From NCBI RefSeq assembly GCF_000239775.1, contig NZ_CAFI01000037.1, forward strand, positions 23,996-87,995: DNA of 64,000 nt, in the 5' to 3' direction. Under the pieces are notes generated by a model, which had not been told where the DNA came from, searched no databases, and worked only from the letters and a program-made list of their open reading frames with translations. Below are positions 8,119-18,562 of the stretch, piece after piece (position 1 is the stretch's first letter; every line of letters starts with the position of its first letter). Both the position numbers and the translations under genes were made by a program. This DNA is from Bradyrhizobium sp. ORS 375. GTDB lineage: Bacteria > Pseudomonadota > Alphaproteobacteria > Rhizobiales > Xanthobacteraceae.

Positions 8119-9432
8119 ATGTCGACACAAATGCGCGCCGATGTCCTGAATCCCGACCGCCGCCAGCTGCTGGGTCATGCCGCGATGGGGGCGATTGCCG
8201 CCGGCATGGCAAGCCTGCCGCCGTTCGACCAAGCGCGGGCGGCGGCGAGTCACGCGATCCGCCCATTCCGGGTCGACGTCTCCGAAGAAGATCTCCTCGA
8301 CCTGCGCCGCCGCCTTGCGGCCACGCGGTGGCCGGATCGCGAGATCGTCACCGACCAGTCGCAGGGTGTGCAATTGGCGACCGTTCAGCAGCTCGTGCGC
8401 TATTGGGAGACCGGCTACGACTGGCGCAGGGTGGAAGCACGGCTGAATGCCCTGCCGCAGTTCGTCACCGAGATCGACGGCGTCGACATCCATTTCATTC
8501 ATGTGCGCGCCAAGCACGAGAATGCGCTGCCGATGATCGTCACGCATGGCTGGCCGGGCTCGGTCATCGAGCAAATGAAGATCGTCGGCCCGCTGACCGA
8601 TCCCACGGCGCACGGCGCAAGCACATCCGAGGCGTTCGATCTGGTGATCCCGTCGCTTCCGGGCCACGGCTTTTCCGGCAAGCCGAAGACGCTGGGCTGG
8701 GACCCGCAGCGCGTCGCGCGTGCATGGATCGTGCTGATGAAGCGGCTCGGATACACGCGCTATGTGGCCCAGGGCGGGGACTGGGGCAATGCTGTGACCG
8801 AGCAGATGGCACTGCTGGCGCCGCCCGAGTTACTCGGCATCCACACCAACATGCCCGCAACGGTTCCCGATGACATCGCCAAGGCGCTGCAGCCGGGCGG
8901 GTCACGACCATCCGGCCTCTCCGCCGAAGAGAACCATGCCTACGACCAGCTCGACGAGTTCTACAAGCACGGCCTCGGCTATGCGATCGAGATGTCCAAC
9001 CGGCCGCAGACGCTCTATGGCCTCGTGGACTCGCCGGCAGGCCTTGCGTCCTGGATGCTCGATCATGACGCGCGCAGCGCAGCCATGATCGCGCGGGTGT
9101 TCGATGGGAAGACCGAAGGCCTGTCGCGGGACGACGTCATCGACAACATCACCCTCTATTGGCTGACCAATACGGCCGTGTCGTCGGCGCGCCTATATTG
9201 GGAGAACAAGCTGGTCTTCTTCGAACCCAAGCACGTCAAGATCCCGGTGGCCGTCAGCGTCTTCCCGGACGAGATCTATGCGGCGCCGCGCAGCTGGACC
9301 GAGAAGGCCTATCCCAAGCTCATCCACTACAACCGCCTCGACAAGGGCGGGCACTTCGCCGCCTGGGAGCAGCCGGCGCTGTTCTGCGCGGAAATGCGCA
9401 CGGCATTCCGTCCGCTACGCCAGTCAATCTGA
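8119..9432 (+). CDS. Epoxide hydrolase (EHN plus alpha/beta-hydrolase), Tat-like signal
   Basis: 437 aa. The ATG at 8119 is chosen over a longer frame because AAGGAG precedes it. DRRQLLGHAAMGAIAAG near residues 12-30 resembles a twin-arginine signal, suggesting periplasmic export. The epoxide-hydrolase N-terminal domain follows (IRPFRVDVSEEDLLDLRRRL), then the alpha/beta-hydrolase fold with the HGWPGS oxyanion-hole segment, the nucleophile Asp221 in GGDWG and the catalytic His412 in GGHFAAWEQP. Family members open epoxides to diols; similar proteins can act on other esters, so the substrate is open. It is the first gene of a run with the crotonase-fold protein, the molybdenum hydroxylase pair and OsmC, under operator B. 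Confidence 0.88.
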   Translation: MSTQMRADVLNPDRRQLLGHAAMGAIAAGMASLPPFDQARAAASHAIRPFRVDVSEEDLLDLRRRLAATRWPDREIVTDQSQGVQLATVQQLVRYWETGYDWRRVEARLNALPQFVTEIDGVDIHFIHVRAKHENALPMIVTHGWPGSVIEQMKIVGPLTDPTAHGASTSEAFDLVIPSLPGHGFSGKPKTLGWDPQRVARAWIVLMKRLGYTRYVAQGGDWGNAVTEQMALLAPPELLGIHTNMPATVPDDIAKALQPGGSRPSGLSAEENHAYDQLDEFYKHGLGYAIEMSNRPQTLYGLVDSPAGLASWMLDHDARSAAMIARVFDGKTEGLSRDDVIDNITLYWLTNTAVSSARLYWENKLVFFEPKHVKIPVAVSVFPDEIYAAPRSWTEKAYPKLIHYNRLDKGGHFAAWEQPALFCAEMRTAFRPLRQSI

Positions 9433-9494
9433 GAAACGAGGGCGCGCACCAACGCGCGACCTCCCTATTCAGCATCAGATCAGGAGTGAAAATC

Positions 9495-10343
9495 GTGAAT
9501 CGCCCAGAACCCAGCTTCACGACCGGGGAAATCAGGCTGGAGCGCCGGCTGCCGTCCTATTGGCGTGTCACGTTCGACATGCCTCCGGTGAACATCTTCG
9601 GCCCGAGACACCTTCCGCTGCTCAGCGACATCATCACCGCGATCGAGACCGAACCGCAGCTCAAGGTCGTGGTGTTCGACAGCGCCGTCGATGGCTTCTT
9701 CATCACTCACTACGATTTCCTCGCACCGCTCGAGGACTCTCTGCAGGTTCCGCCAGGTCCGACGGGTCTTCAGGCCCTTCCGGACATGCTGGTGCGCCTC
9801 AGCCGCGCGCCGGTCGTGTCCATCGCCGCGATCCGGGGACGCGCGACTGGTGTCGGCAGCGAGCTCGCGCTCGCGAGCGACATGCGCTTCGCCAGCCGAG
9901 AGAAAGCCATCCTGTCGCAATGGGAGGTCGGTGCGGGCCTCGTGCCCGGCGGCGGGCCGATGGCGCGGCTGCCGCGCCTGATAGGTCGCGGCCGCGCACT
10001 CGAGGTGTTGCTCGGCGCTGACGACATCCATGGCGATCTCGCCGAACGCTATGGCTACGTCAACCGGTCGCTGCCGGACGCTGAGCTCGACGGCTTCGTT
10101 GAGGCGCTCGCCATGCGGATCGCATCCTTCGACAAGGACGCGATCGCCGAGACCAAACGTCTCGTCGATGTCGCAAGCCTGCCGCCGGACGTCGAGATCA
10201 AGCCGGAGTGGGACGCGTTCCTGGCCTCGCTCGGCCGTCCGGCAAGCCGGAACAGGATCGAGGCGCTCATGGCGCGCGGCTTCCATCGCGCCGGCGACGT
10301 GGAGAGCCGGCTCGGCTTCCACGTCGGGCAGATCGGCGACTGA
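9495..10343 (+). CDS. Enoyl-CoA hydratase/isomerase (crotonase) family protein
   Basis: 282 aa from a GTG at 9495, which has AGGAG 8 nt upstream. An in-frame GTG at 9486 is worse placed. The crotonase fold is seen in [59 protein letters not shown] and a C-terminal helical part. Crotonase enzymes stabilise a CoA-thioester enolate with two backbone amides; the second oxyanion segment here is [14 protein letters not shown]. No CoA ligase lies nearby, so the substrate is unclear. It follows the epoxide hydrolase by 62 nt and precedes the iron-sulfur subunit gene by 106 nt, probably in one operon. Confidence 0.82.
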   Translation: MNRPEPSFTTGEIRLERRLPSYWRVTFDMPPVNIFGPRHLPLLSDIITAIETEPQLKVVVFDSAVDGFFITHYDFLAPLEDSLQVPPGPTGLQALPDMLVRLSRAPVVSIAAIRGRATGVGSELALASDMRFASREKAILSQWEVGAGLVPGGGPMARLPRLIGRGRALEVLLGADDIHGDLAERYGYVNRSLPDAELDGFVEALAMRIASFDKDAIAETKRLVDVASLPPDVEIKPEWDAFLASLGRPASRNRIEALMARGFHRAGDVESRLGFHVGQIGD

Positions 10344-10449
10344 GATTAATGCGGTGGCCGTCGACTACCGGGCGCGGAGCGCCGGTGCCGACAAGAACCC
10401 CGGCGCGACCGCACGTCGTGCCGGCCAGTCCAGGACAAGGAACCTGATC

Positions 10450-10920
10450 ATGGGCTTTACGATCAACATCAATGGAACACCGCGCAGCGTAGACGTCGAC
10501 GGCGATACACCGCTGCTCTGGGTGCTGCGCGACGTGCTCGGCATGACCGGCACCAAGTTTGGCTGCGGCCAGGCGCTTTGCGGCGCGTGCACCGTCCACC
10601 TCGACGGCTCAGCCATTCGCTCGTGCATCACGGCTATCGACAGCATCGGCGACTCCAAAGTGACGACGATCGAGGCGATCGGCGCGACGTCGGCGGGCGA
10701 GCTGATCCAGAAAGCCTGGCTCGACCGCGAGGTCGCCCAATGCGGCTACTGCCAGTCCGGCCAGATCATGTCGGCGACGGCGCTGCTCGCAACCAACCCG
10801 CATCCGACGGATGCTGATATCGACGATGCCATGAGCGGCAACATCTGCCGTTGCGGCACCTATGTCCGTATCCGCGAGGCGATCAAGGTCGCCGCGCAAA
10901 CGCGCGTGAAGGAGGGCTGA
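10450..10920 (+). CDS. 2Fe-2S subunit of aldehyde/isoquinoline-type molybdenum hydroxylase
   Basis: 156 aa from the ATG at 10450, preceded by AAGGAA. The N-terminal half is a plant-ferredoxin-type [2Fe-2S] domain ([16 protein letters not shown]) and the C-terminal half the all-helical second [2Fe-2S] domain ([11 protein letters not shown] and [14 protein letters not shown]). This is the usual two-cluster layout and length of the small subunit in xanthine-oxidase-family enzymes such as isoquinoline 1-oxidoreductase (IorA). It passes electrons from the molybdenum cofactor to an external acceptor. The large subunit starts 2 nt after its stop, so the two are translationally linked. Confidence 0.92.
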   Translation: MGFTININGTPRSVDVDGDTPLLWVLRDVLGMTGTKFGCGQALCGACTVHLDGSAIRSCITAIDSIGDSKVTTIEAIGATSAGELIQKAWLDREVAQCGYCQSGQIMSATALLATNPHPTDADIDDAMSGNICRCGTYVRIREAIKVAAQTRVKEG

Positions 10921-10922
10921 CC

Positions 10923-13094
10923 ATGATCTTCGATCGCACGACGTCCCATTCGTCCGACACGCGCCTTTCCCGCCGGGGCTTTCTCGTCTCGGCCGCGATG
11001 ACCGGTGGAAGCCTCGTGATCGGCCTCACCTTGCCGGTCGAAGAGGGCAGCGCTGCGGGTGCCGAAGGTTTCGTGCCCAACGCCTTCATCCGAATCGGCC
11101 ATGACAGCGAGGTCGTGCTGACCATGCCCTATGTCGAAATGGGGCAGGGCACCTATACCTCGATTCCGATGCTGATCGCCGAGGAGCTCGAGGTCGATCT
11201 GAAGCAGGTCAGGCTCGAGCATGCGCCGCCGAACGAGAAGCTCTACGTCAATCCGCTGCTCGGCGTTCAGGCAACCGGCAATTCGAACGCCATTCGAGGT
11301 GCCTGGAAGCCGTTGCGTGAAGCCGGCGCCGCCGCGCGCCTGATGCTGATCGAGGCGGCCGCGACGCGGTGGGGCCTTGAGGCCAAGTCCTGTCATGCCG
11401 AAGCGGGCGAGGTCATTCATGGCCCCAGCGGGCGGCGCCTGTCGTATGGCGCGCTCGTCGCGGATGCGGCGCGTCTGCAGCTTCCGACGAATGTCGTGCT
11501 GAAAAGTCCCGCGGAGTTCAAGCTGATCGGAACGCCAGCCAAGCGGCTCGACGCGGCGGGCAAGGTCAATGGCTCCGTGGTCTACGGCATCGATGCCCGG
11601 CCGACGGGAGTGAAGATCGCGACGCTGGCGCAATCGCCCGTGTTTGGCGGCCGCGTGAAGAGCGTGGACGACAGCGCCGCCAAGCTGCTCAATGGCGTGC
11701 GCCAGATCGTTCGGCTCGACGATGCGGTCGCGGTCGTCGCCGATCACATGGGCGCCGCGAAGAAGGGGCTGGAGGCGCTCAGGATCGAATGGGACGAGGG
11801 TGCCAATGCTGCCTTGGCAACCGAGGACGTCGCGCGCGAGCTCGAGCAGGCCATCCTCAGAGCTGGTCCGGTTGCGCAGAACATCGGTGACGCCGGACAG
11901 GCAATGGCGAATGCGGTGACGCGGATTGCAGCGAACTATCACGTCCCGTTCCTCGCACATGCCGCGATGGAGCCGATGAACTGCACCGTGCATGTCCGCG
12001 GCGGCGAATGCGAGATATGGCTGGGCACCCAGGCGATCGCACGAGTCCAGGCGTTGGCGGCGAAGGCCGCCGGGCTGCCGATCGAGAAGGTGATCGTCCA
12101 CAATCATCTCATTGGCGGCGGCTTCGGGCGTCGCCTGGAAGCGGATGGCGCGGTTCGCGCGGTTCAGATCGCCAGGCAGATCGACGGTCCCGTGAAGGTG
12201 GTGTGGACACGCGAGGAGGACATCCAGCACGACATGTACCGGCCTTATTGGGTGGATCGCATCGAGGCGGGCCTGGACGAGGCTGGAAGGCCTGTTGCCT
12301 GGACCAATCGCTTCGCCGGCTCGTCGGTGATCGCGCGCTATCTTCCGCCCGCCTTCAACAACGGTCTCGATCCGGATACGACGGAAGGCGCGATCGACCT
12401 AGTCTATGCGCTTCCGAATTTACACGTCGAGTATGTGCGCGTCGAGCCGCCGGGAATCCCGACGGCGTTCTGGCGCAGCGTTGGCCCCTCGCACAACGTC
12501 TTCGTCACTGAGAGCTTCATCGATGAGCTGGCGGCGGCTGCCAAGCAGGATCCGGTGGCCTATCGCCGCGCGCTGCTGCATCATAATCCGCGGGCCAAGG
12601 CCGTACTCGATCTCGCCGCTGAAAAGGCTGGGTGGGGCGCTACCTTGCCGAAGGGCTGGGGGCGCGGGATTGCCCTGCAGAACGTCTTTGGAAGCCTCCT
12701 GGCGCAGGTTGCCGAGGTCGAGATCACGAGGGATGGTTCGGTCCGGGTCCATCGCGTCGTCTGCGCGATGGATTGCGGCACCGTGGTCAATCCCGACACG
12801 GTTCAGGCGCAGCTGCAGAGCGGCGTGATGTTCGGCGTCACCGCAGCGCTCTATGGCGAGATCACGCTCAAGAACGGCCGTGTGCAGCAGGCCAATTTCG
12901 ACAACTACCAGGTGCTGCGCATCAACGAGGCGCCGGCCGTCGAGGTCCACCTCGTCAAGAGTGCGGAGCCGCCGGGCGGAATGGGCGAGGCCGGCACGTC
13001 CGGCATCGTTCCCGCCATCGCCAACGCCGTGTTTGCCGCCACCGGCAAGCGGCTGCGCAAGATGCCCATCGACCCCCATTCGCTCAAGGCGTGA
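10923..13094 (+). CDS. Molybdopterin-binding large subunit, IorB-like, with Tat signal
   Basis: 723 aa from the ATG at 10923, with AAGGAGGG upstream. Residues about 16-40 carry a Tat signal (SRRGFLVSAAMTGG), so the heterodimer is likely exported folded to the periplasm. The body matches the xanthine dehydrogenase-type molybdopterin-binding subunit of the isoquinoline 1-oxidoreductase/aldehyde oxidase group, with MPYVEMGQGTYTSIPM near the start, GGGFGRRLEADGA in the middle and GGMGEAGTSGIVPAIANAV near the end, where the conserved Glu acts as base. No FAD subunit is encoded, as is typical of the membrane-linked two-subunit type. The real substrate (aldehyde or N-heterocycle) cannot be read from sequence. 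Confidence 0.9.
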   Translation: MIFDRTTSHSSDTRLSRRGFLVSAAMTGGSLVIGLTLPVEEGSAAGAEGFVPNAFIRIGHDSEVVLTMPYVEMGQGTYTSIPMLIAEELEVDLKQVRLEHAPPNEKLYVNPLLGVQATGNSNAIRGAWKPLREAGAAARLMLIEAAATRWGLEAKSCHAEAGEVIHGPSGRRLSYGALVADAARLQLPTNVVLKSPAEFKLIGTPAKRLDAAGKVNGSVVYGIDARPTGVKIATLAQSPVFGGRVKSVDDSAAKLLNGVRQIVRLDDAVAVVADHMGAAKKGLEALRIEWDEGANAALATEDVARELEQAILRAGPVAQNIGDAGQAMANAVTRIAANYHVPFLAHAAMEPMNCTVHVRGGECEIWLGTQAIARVQALAAKAAGLPIEKVIVHNHLIGGGFGRRLEADGAVRAVQIARQIDGPVKVVWTREEDIQHDMYRPYWVDRIEAGLDEAGRPVAWTNRFAGSSVIARYLPPAFNNGLDPDTTEGAIDLVYALPNLHVEYVRVEPPGIPTAFWRSVGPSHNVFVTESFIDELAAAAKQDPVAYRRALLHHNPRAKAVLDLAAEKAGWGATLPKGWGRGIALQNVFGSLLAQVAEVEITRDGSVRVHRVVCAMDCGTVVNPDTVQAQLQSGVMFGVTAALYGEITLKNGRVQQANFDNYQVLRINEAPAVEVHLVKSAEPPGGMGEAGTSGIVPAIANAVFAATGKRLRKMPIDPHSLKA

Positions 13095-13124
13095 ACGGAA
13101 CCACCACCAGCAAGGAGAAACATC

Positions 13125-13547
13125 ATGATCCGCAAGGCAACGGCAGTTTGGCAGGGTACAGGCCGGGACGGCGGTGGGCACCTCTCCAGCGAATCCGGGG
13201 TGCTCGCTGAGGCGCCCTATTCGTTCAAGACTCGGTTTGAGAACGAGAAGGGCACTAATCCGGAAGAGCTGATCGCGGCGGCACACGCGGGCTGCTTCAC
13301 GATGGCGCTGGCCTTCGGGCTGCAGCTGGCAGGCTTCACGCCGACCGAGCTTTCCACCGAGGCGGCCGTCACGCTCGAGCCGGAAGGCAAGGGGTTCAAG
13401 ATCAGCAAATCGGCGCTCACCTTGCGCGCCAAGGTGTCGAACCTCGACGATGCCGGCTTCGCCCATATTGCTGGCGAGGCCGAGAAGAATTGCCCTGTGT
13501 CGAAGGTGCTCAACGCTGCGATCACGCTCGACGCCAAGCTGATCTAG
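13125..13547 (+). CDS. OsmC family peroxiredoxin-like protein
   Basis: 140 aa, full length for the family, with AAGGAG before the ATG. The first catalytic cysteine is in EELIAAAHAGCFTMALAFGL and the second in EKNCPVSKVLNAAIT. This pair reduces organic hydroperoxides in OsmC and Ohr proteins; the central Cys in AHAGCF and the overall pattern suit the OsmC branch. It is 30 nt behind the molybdenum-hydroxylase large subunit and completes the operator-B run, which supports an oxidative or electrophile stress role. Confidence 0.9.
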   Translation: MIRKATAVWQGTGRDGGGHLSSESGVLAEAPYSFKTRFENEKGTNPEELIAAAHAGCFTMALAFGLQLAGFTPTELSTEAAVTLEPEGKGFKISKSALTLRAKVSNLDDAGFAHIAGEAEKNCPVSKVLNAAITLDAKLI

Positions 13548-13774
13548 GCGAACGCGGTAGGGAGCGCGCTATGGCCTAACCGCATCCGCGATTCCGCCGG
13601 GGGCGCGCCGTCGGCCGCCATGGTCGGCCGCCCCGTCGAGCCCGGCTCTCGCGTCGTCCGCCCGCGAGGCAGTCCGAGCGAACTGCTTTCGCTTGCCATT
13701 GGCTTGTCAAAGCCCGAGACTTGGTCTTCACGATGCTAGCTAAAACGCCATCTCGAGCCCTTGGATCACATCAC

Positions 13775-14287
13775 ATGACGACAGAGCGCGCAGTGCTTGC
13801 CGGAGGCTGCTTCTGGGGCATGCAGGATCTCATCCGCAAGCAGGCGGGCGTGATCTCGACCCGGGTCGGCTACACCGGTGGAGAGGTTAAGAACGCCACC
13901 TACCGCAATCACGAAGGTCATGCCGAGGCGATCGAGATCATCTTCGATGCCGCGCAGACGAGCTACCGGACGATGCTGGAGTTCTTCTTCCAGATTCATG
14001 ATCCGACGACGCGCGATCGTCAGGGCAATGATCGAGGCTCGAGCTACCGTTCGGCCATCTTCTACACGACGGACGAGCAGAAGCGGGTCGCCGTGGACAC
14101 GATTGCCGATGTCGAGGCCTCGCACCTCTGGCCCGGCAAAGTCGTCACCGAAGTCGCGCCCGCTGGCGAATTCTGGGAGGCCGAGCCCGAGCATCAGGAC
14201 TATCTCGAGCGTTATCCGGACGGCTACACCTGTCACTTCATCCGCCCGGGCTGGAAGCTGCCGAGGCGCGGGCCCGAAGCTGCGTGA
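13775..14287 (+). CDS. msrA: Peptide-methionine (S)-S-oxide reductase MsrA
   Basis: 170 aa from the ATG at 13775; in-frame starts at 13721 and 13733 are possible but add residues not typical of the family. The signature GGCFWGMQ gives the catalytic Cys about 12 residues from the N-terminus, followed by [18 protein letters not shown] and the [22 protein letters not shown] block that binds the sulfoxide methyl group. The enzyme repairs oxidised methionine using thioredoxin. Its last 50 bases overlap the 3' end of the convergently transcribed regulator at 14238, an unusually long convergent coding overlap. Confidence 0.93.
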   Translation: MTTERAVLAGGCFWGMQDLIRKQAGVISTRVGYTGGEVKNATYRNHEGHAEAIEIIFDAAQTSYRTMLEFFFQIHDPTTRDRQGNDRGSSYRSAIFYTTDEQKRVAVDTIADVEASHLWPGKVVTEVAPAGEFWEAEPEHQDYLERYPDGYTCHFIRPGWKLPRRGPEAA

Positions 14288-17132
14288 TCAGGCCGCGGGC
14301 CATGCGCATGTCGGAGGTGTCTGCCCCCTCGGTCAGCTGTCCGCAGATCGTCTCGAGAACCTCCGCCGCCTCCGCGTTGCGGCCCTGAAGCATTTGGAGG
14401 TGCGCGATGCTGATCGCGCATCTCAGTTCCCAGAAGCGGGCGCCGTATCCGGCTGCGATAGCCATCGCCTTGCGAAAGCAATTCTCGGCGCCGGCCGATT
14501 GCTCCGCGTCCTTGAGCATCAGTTCGCCCTTGATGCGGATCAACTCCGGCAGATACCACCGCTCCTGCCGGTCGTCGCAGCGCTTCAGGACGTCCTCGAT
14601 GGCGGCGAGGCCGCGATCGACCTGGCCGGCCTCTCCAAAGCATGCGGCCAGCTCGCCAAGCAGCGGAAGGAAGCGCGGCAGCACGCGGGCATCGCCTGCG
14701 CGATCGAGCTCGTCGCGCAGCAACGGCAGGCCTGTCCCGATGTCCCCGCGCCTCGCCACGATCATCGCGTTGAAGGCGCGGGCCCACAAACCCCAGAGTC
14801 GGATCCCGTGGCGGTCGGCGTGTCCGAGCAGCTCAGCGCCATGGCGTTGCGCGGCATCATGGTCGCCGGCGAAGAAGGCGAGGAGGCAAGCGCTTTGTCC
14901 GAGCACGCTGCAGAAGGTCAGCGCGTGGCCGTTCGCTCGGCCTTCCTCGATGTTGCGTGCGGCAAGCTCCTGCGCCTGGTCGGCCAGGCCCTGCAGCCAC
15001 AGGATGCGAGCCCGGAAGTATTGCGTCGATACCCTGAGATCGAGCGGGAAGATCTTCGGCTTCTCGGTCAGCAAATGCAGGCAGGCGTTCACCCGGTCGA
15101 TACGGATCCGGGCCTCGGTCTGGTCGCCGAGATAATGCAGCGCGACCGCCATAAGCCGGTCGGCGAGCATCAGGTCGGTGTTGTCGGGAGAGCTCGCCGC
15201 TATGGTGGTGAAACGATCGGCAAGCGCGCGCGCCTTGCCGAACTCTCCGCTGTTGAACTGGTCGATGCACAATCCCCACAACGCCCGCAGCCGGAAATCC
15301 TTGTCGTCGAGCCGGTCCGCGAGCTCGAGCGTTTCCTGGAGGATCGGGCGGGCTTCGCGCGCGCGGCCTTCGCCATACATCAGCGACCAGCCGAGGGCGC
15401 CCAGCAGCTGCATGCGAAGCTGATCGGCTCCGTCGGCATTGTCGCCCAGCGCCGCAAGCGCGGTCCGCGTCCGTTCGCGGCATTCGGCGAGCAGCGACAG
15501 GCGGACCCACAGCGTGACGGCGGCTGCCGTCAGCGCAACGCCGAGCTCAGCGTCGCCGTCGGCGGAGAAGGCCCAGTCCAGCGCCGCGCGAACATTGTCC
15601 AGCTTGCCGCCATACGTGCTCAACCATGCGTGTAGCGGCGCCGATGTCTCGGTTTCGGCGCGATTGAGCACATCGCGGAAGTACTCCGCGTGGCGCTGCG
15701 CAAGACGCCGTTGTTTTCCTGACTCGGCGAGCTTTCCAAGCGCGTATGTTCGTGTCGTGTCCAGCAGACGGTAGCGCAGCATCCGCGCGCCGGACGGGAC
15801 GATCAGCGATTTGGTGACTAGGTTGTCGATCGCCTCGTTCGTTTCGGCCGCGCTGAGCCCGTCGCCGGACGCGATCGCTGTCGCCGCCTCCGGTGTGAAC
15901 GGTCCGACGAATATGGACAATCGACGCAGGACAGTGCGTTCTAAGTCCGACAGCAGATCGTAGCTCCAGTCGAGCGCGGCGCTCAGCGTCTGGTGTCGCG
16001 GAATGGCCGTGCGCCGGCCGCGCCATTGCAACGAGAAGCGGCTGTCGAGCAGCGACGCCGTGCCGGCGATGCCGTATGCGTTGACGCGCCCGGCCGCCAG
16101 CTCGATCGCAAGCGCGATGCCGTCGAGGCGGCGGCAGATGTCCGCGACGAACGGCGCGTCTTCCGTGCTGAGCTCGAATGGCCCGGACCCCTGGGCGATG
16201 CGTTCGACGAACAATTGTGCCGCGGGGTAGGCGAGGATCTCCGCGACGCCGAGATCGTCGCGCTGGGGCGGACAAGCCAACGGGAACAGTCGAAAGATCC
16301 GTTCGCCCTCGCTGCGGAATGACTCCCGGCTGGTCGCAAGAACGCGCAGCTGCGGCACGTCGCGGACAAGGCGTTCCGCGAGCGGCGCCAGGGTCTCCAG
16401 CACATGCTCGCAGCTGTCGAAGATCAGCAGCGTCCGCTTGTCCTGCAGATTTGCCAGCAGCGCCGGGAGCGGATCGTCCACGTTGACGGCCAGCCCCACC
16501 GCGGACGCGATGGCGGTTGCGACAAGCCTGGGATCCCGTAGCGGTCCGAAGTCCACGAAGAACACCTGCCCGGCGAAATCAGTCGAGCGGCGATGCGCGA
16601 CGGTAACCGCGACGGCGGTCTTGCCGATGCCACCCGGGCCGACCACGGTGATGAAGCGGTGCTGCGAGAGCCCGCTTGAGATCTTTTCAACGACCTCCTC
16701 CCGCCCGATCATCTTTGCGAGCAATGGAGGCAGCGGTGCGCGAGGCGCCGCGGCTTCGATGAGGGCTGGCGGGGCCGAAGGCGCCGCCTGGGCGAGCGGA
16801 GCGGCAAAGCAGTAGCCCCGTCCGGGGACGTTCACGACATAGCGGGCCGACTTGCCGGCGTCGCCGAGCACCTTGCGCAAGGCGGCGATGTGGAAGCGAA
16901 GGCTGCCTTCATCGACATGAACGTCGCCCCAGATGCGCTGGACCAGCTCACGCTTGTCGACGACCTCACCGGGCTTCTTGGCAAGGACGATGAGGATATC
17001 GAGGGCGCGACCGCCGATATGAAGCGCCGCGCCATCCTTCTCCAGCAGCCTGGACTTGGGGAATAGGCGAAATGGCCCAAATGAAATGCCTGCGTCCTGA
17101 TTGCCCGCGTCCTGATTGTCGTTGTCTGGCAC
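14238..17132 (-). CDS. Winged-helix / STAND-ATPase transcriptional regulator, paralogue 3
   Basis: 964 aa from a GTG start with GAGGGGACG upstream. Domain order matches the paralogues at 341 and 4098: winged helix ([24 protein letters not shown], split here by eye, and [17 protein letters not shown]), P-loop ATPase ([43 protein letters not shown]), and a helical TPR-like C-terminus. It is closest to paralogue 1. The N-terminus contains a 15-bp tandem duplication encoding NQDAG twice. I found no clear TAAC operator in its own upstream gap (17133-17412). The 3' end overlaps msrA by 50 bp tail to tail. Confidence 0.88.
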   Translation of the reverse strand: MPDNDNQDAGNQDAGISFGPFRLFPKSRLLEKDGAALHIGGRALDILIVLAKKPGEVVDKRELVQRIWGDVHVDEGSLRFHIAALRKVLGDAGKSARYVVNVPGRGYCFAAPLAQAAPSAPPALIEAAAPRAPLPPLLAKMIGREEVVEKISSGLSQHRFITVVGPGGIGKTAVAVTVAHRRSTDFAGQVFFVDFGPLRDPRLVATAIASAVGLAVNVDDPLPALLANLQDKRTLLIFDSCEHVLETLAPLAERLVRDVPQLRVLATSRESFRSEGERIFRLFPLACPPQRDDLGVAEILAYPAAQLFVERIAQGSGPFELSTEDAPFVADICRRLDGIALAIELAAGRVNAYGIAGTASLLDSRFSLQWRGRRTAIPRHQTLSAALDWSYDLLSDLERTVLRRLSIFVGPFTPEAATAIASGDGLSAAETNEAIDNLVTKSLIVPSGARMLRYRLLDTTRTYALGKLAESGKQRRLAQRHAEYFRDVLNRAETETSAPLHAWLSTYGGKLDNVRAALDWAFSADGDAELGVALTAAAVTLWVRLSLLAECRERTRTALAALGDNADGADQLRMQLLGALGWSLMYGEGRAREARPILQETLELADRLDDKDFRLRALWGLCIDQFNSGEFGKARALADRFTTIAASSPDNTDLMLADRLMAVALHYLGDQTEARIRIDRVNACLHLLTEKPKIFPLDLRVSTQYFRARILWLQGLADQAQELAARNIEEGRANGHALTFCSVLGQSACLLAFFAGDHDAAQRHGAELLGHADRHGIRLWGLWARAFNAMIVARRGDIGTGLPLLRDELDRAGDARVLPRFLPLLGELAACFGEAGQVDRGLAAIEDVLKRCDDRQERWYLPELIRIKGELMLKDAEQSAGAENCFRKAMAIAAGYGARFWELRCAISIAHLQMLQGRNAEAAEVLETICGQLTEGADTSDMRMARGLITQLRARASAASSPGG

Positions 17133-17412
17133 GCGCCATCGTCCCCTCGGGAGGGAAACTGTATGGTTTTTCTGTACCAGATCGAGGCGTGGAGTAAACT
17201 GGCGGAAGCGGCAGGAGCCCGGTACGCAACTGGGTTCCCGTGCCTCGTGCTGAGCGCATATTCGAACGCATGGCTCAAGCGAATGCTGGAACCAATCGCT
17301 AAACTGCTGGTCGGCTATGGACGCAGGCAGGAGTGATCCGATTCATGGGGTTGCCCCTTGACTGTTCCCGCAGGTTGCTCCCTTGCGTGCCTGAGGACTT
17401 ACGGAACTAAAC

Positions 17413-18399
17413 ATGCTCTGGGTATCGCGCCGACGATTGATCGGTTCCGCCGCTTGTGCAGGCGCGCTCGCGGCGGTCACGCGCAACGGAATAGCTGCTG
17501 ATTATCCAACGAGACCTATTCGGCTGGTCATTCCCTATGCGGCGGGAGGATCGGGTGATCAGATCGGGCGCCCCTGGGTCGATCGCATGGCGGCGCAGCT
17601 TGGTCCGGTTTTCGCCGAGAACATAGGTGGGGCGGGCGGGGCGATCGGCGCTGCGGCCGTTGCGGGCGAAAAGCCCGACGGCTATTCGCTTCTGCTGGGC
17701 AACGGCAGCACGCAGGTGATCATTCCCTTGGCTGAACGGCCGGCCTATTCCCCGGGCGACTTCCGCGCCATCTACCGGCTCGTCTCAAGCGCGCTCGTCT
17801 TCGCGGTTCATCCTTCGGTGCCGGCGCAGGACCTGCAAACCCTGATCGCGTATGCCAAGGTCCATCCCGGCAGGCTGTCTTATGGCACGCCCGGTGTCGG
17901 CACTGGCAATCACCTCGTCGGCGAAATGTTCAAGCAGCAGGCAGGCGGGCTCGACATTGTCCACATACCCTATCGCGGCGCTGCGCCGGCAACGAATGAC
18001 CTCGTCAGCGGTCAGATCCCAGTGTTGATCGCCGTCATGTCGATTCAATTGCAGCAACTGAGCCGGGCCGGCAAGATTCGACTGCTCGCGGTCACCACCG
18101 ACGCGCGGCTCAGCGCGGCCCAGGAGATACCGACCGCAGTCGAATCCGGCATGCCGGACCTGCGCTATGAGGGATGGTTCGGCTTGTTTGCACCCAGGCT
18201 CACCCCGGATTCGATAGTCGACCGGCTCGCGCTGGCGACGCGCGCCGTCCTGGCGGACCCGCCTCTGCAGGAGGCCTACCGGTCCCAAGGTTTGGAGCCG
18301 GACAGCCAGTCGAGCCCAGACAGGTTCCAACGTGTTGTCGAAGCCACGTCTGCAAGCTTGAGTCCTGTCATCAAGTCGATCGGGCTACACTCTGGTTAG
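17413..18399 (+). CDS. Bug/TctC-type solute-binding protein, Tat-like signal
   Basis: 328 aa. SRRRLIGSAACAGALAAVTRNGIAAD is a Tat-type signal with cleavage likely near residue 29. The mature protein has the Bug family pattern: YPTRPIRLVIPYAAGGSGDQIGR, then GAIGAAAVAGEKPDGYSLLLGN, YGTPGVGTGNHLVGEMF and VHIPYRGAAPATNDLVSGQ. Bug proteins bind carboxylated solutes for tripartite tricarboxylate transporters, but most are orphans, and no tctA or tctB membrane gene lies here. It may act as a sensor or share a transporter encoded elsewhere. Confidence 0.85.
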   Translation: MLWVSRRRLIGSAACAGALAAVTRNGIAADYPTRPIRLVIPYAAGGSGDQIGRPWVDRMAAQLGPVFAENIGGAGGAIGAAAVAGEKPDGYSLLLGNGSTQVIIPLAERPAYSPGDFRAIYRLVSSALVFAVHPSVPAQDLQTLIAYAKVHPGRLSYGTPGVGTGNHLVGEMFKQQAGGLDIVHIPYRGAAPATNDLVSGQIPVLIAVMSIQLQQLSRAGKIRLLAVTTDARLSAAQEIPTAVESGMPDLRYEGWFGLFAPRLTPDSIVDRLALATRAVLADPPLQEAYRSQGLEPDSQSSPDRFQRVVEATSASLSPVIKSIGLHSG

Positions 18400-18525
18400 T
18401 CGGATCGGGGGGAAACGCATTTAGAGCCCGACCTGCGTGACGCGGGCCATGAGCCTTCGTCGCCTCTCTTGGGCGCACTTTGGACGCAAAACATCGCCGA
18501 GCGCCAACAATGGCAGATCGGAAGT

Positions 18526-18562
18526 CGAAAATCATAATCATTTGATTTTGTTATGATTTTCG
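18526..18562. repeat. 12-bp perfect inverted repeat, AT-rich
   Basis: CGAAAATCATAA (18526-18537) and TTATGATTTTCG (18551-18562) are perfect reverse complements around a 13-nt loop. The second half includes an 18-bp sequence found again at 18732 with one mismatch. Confidence 0.6.
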
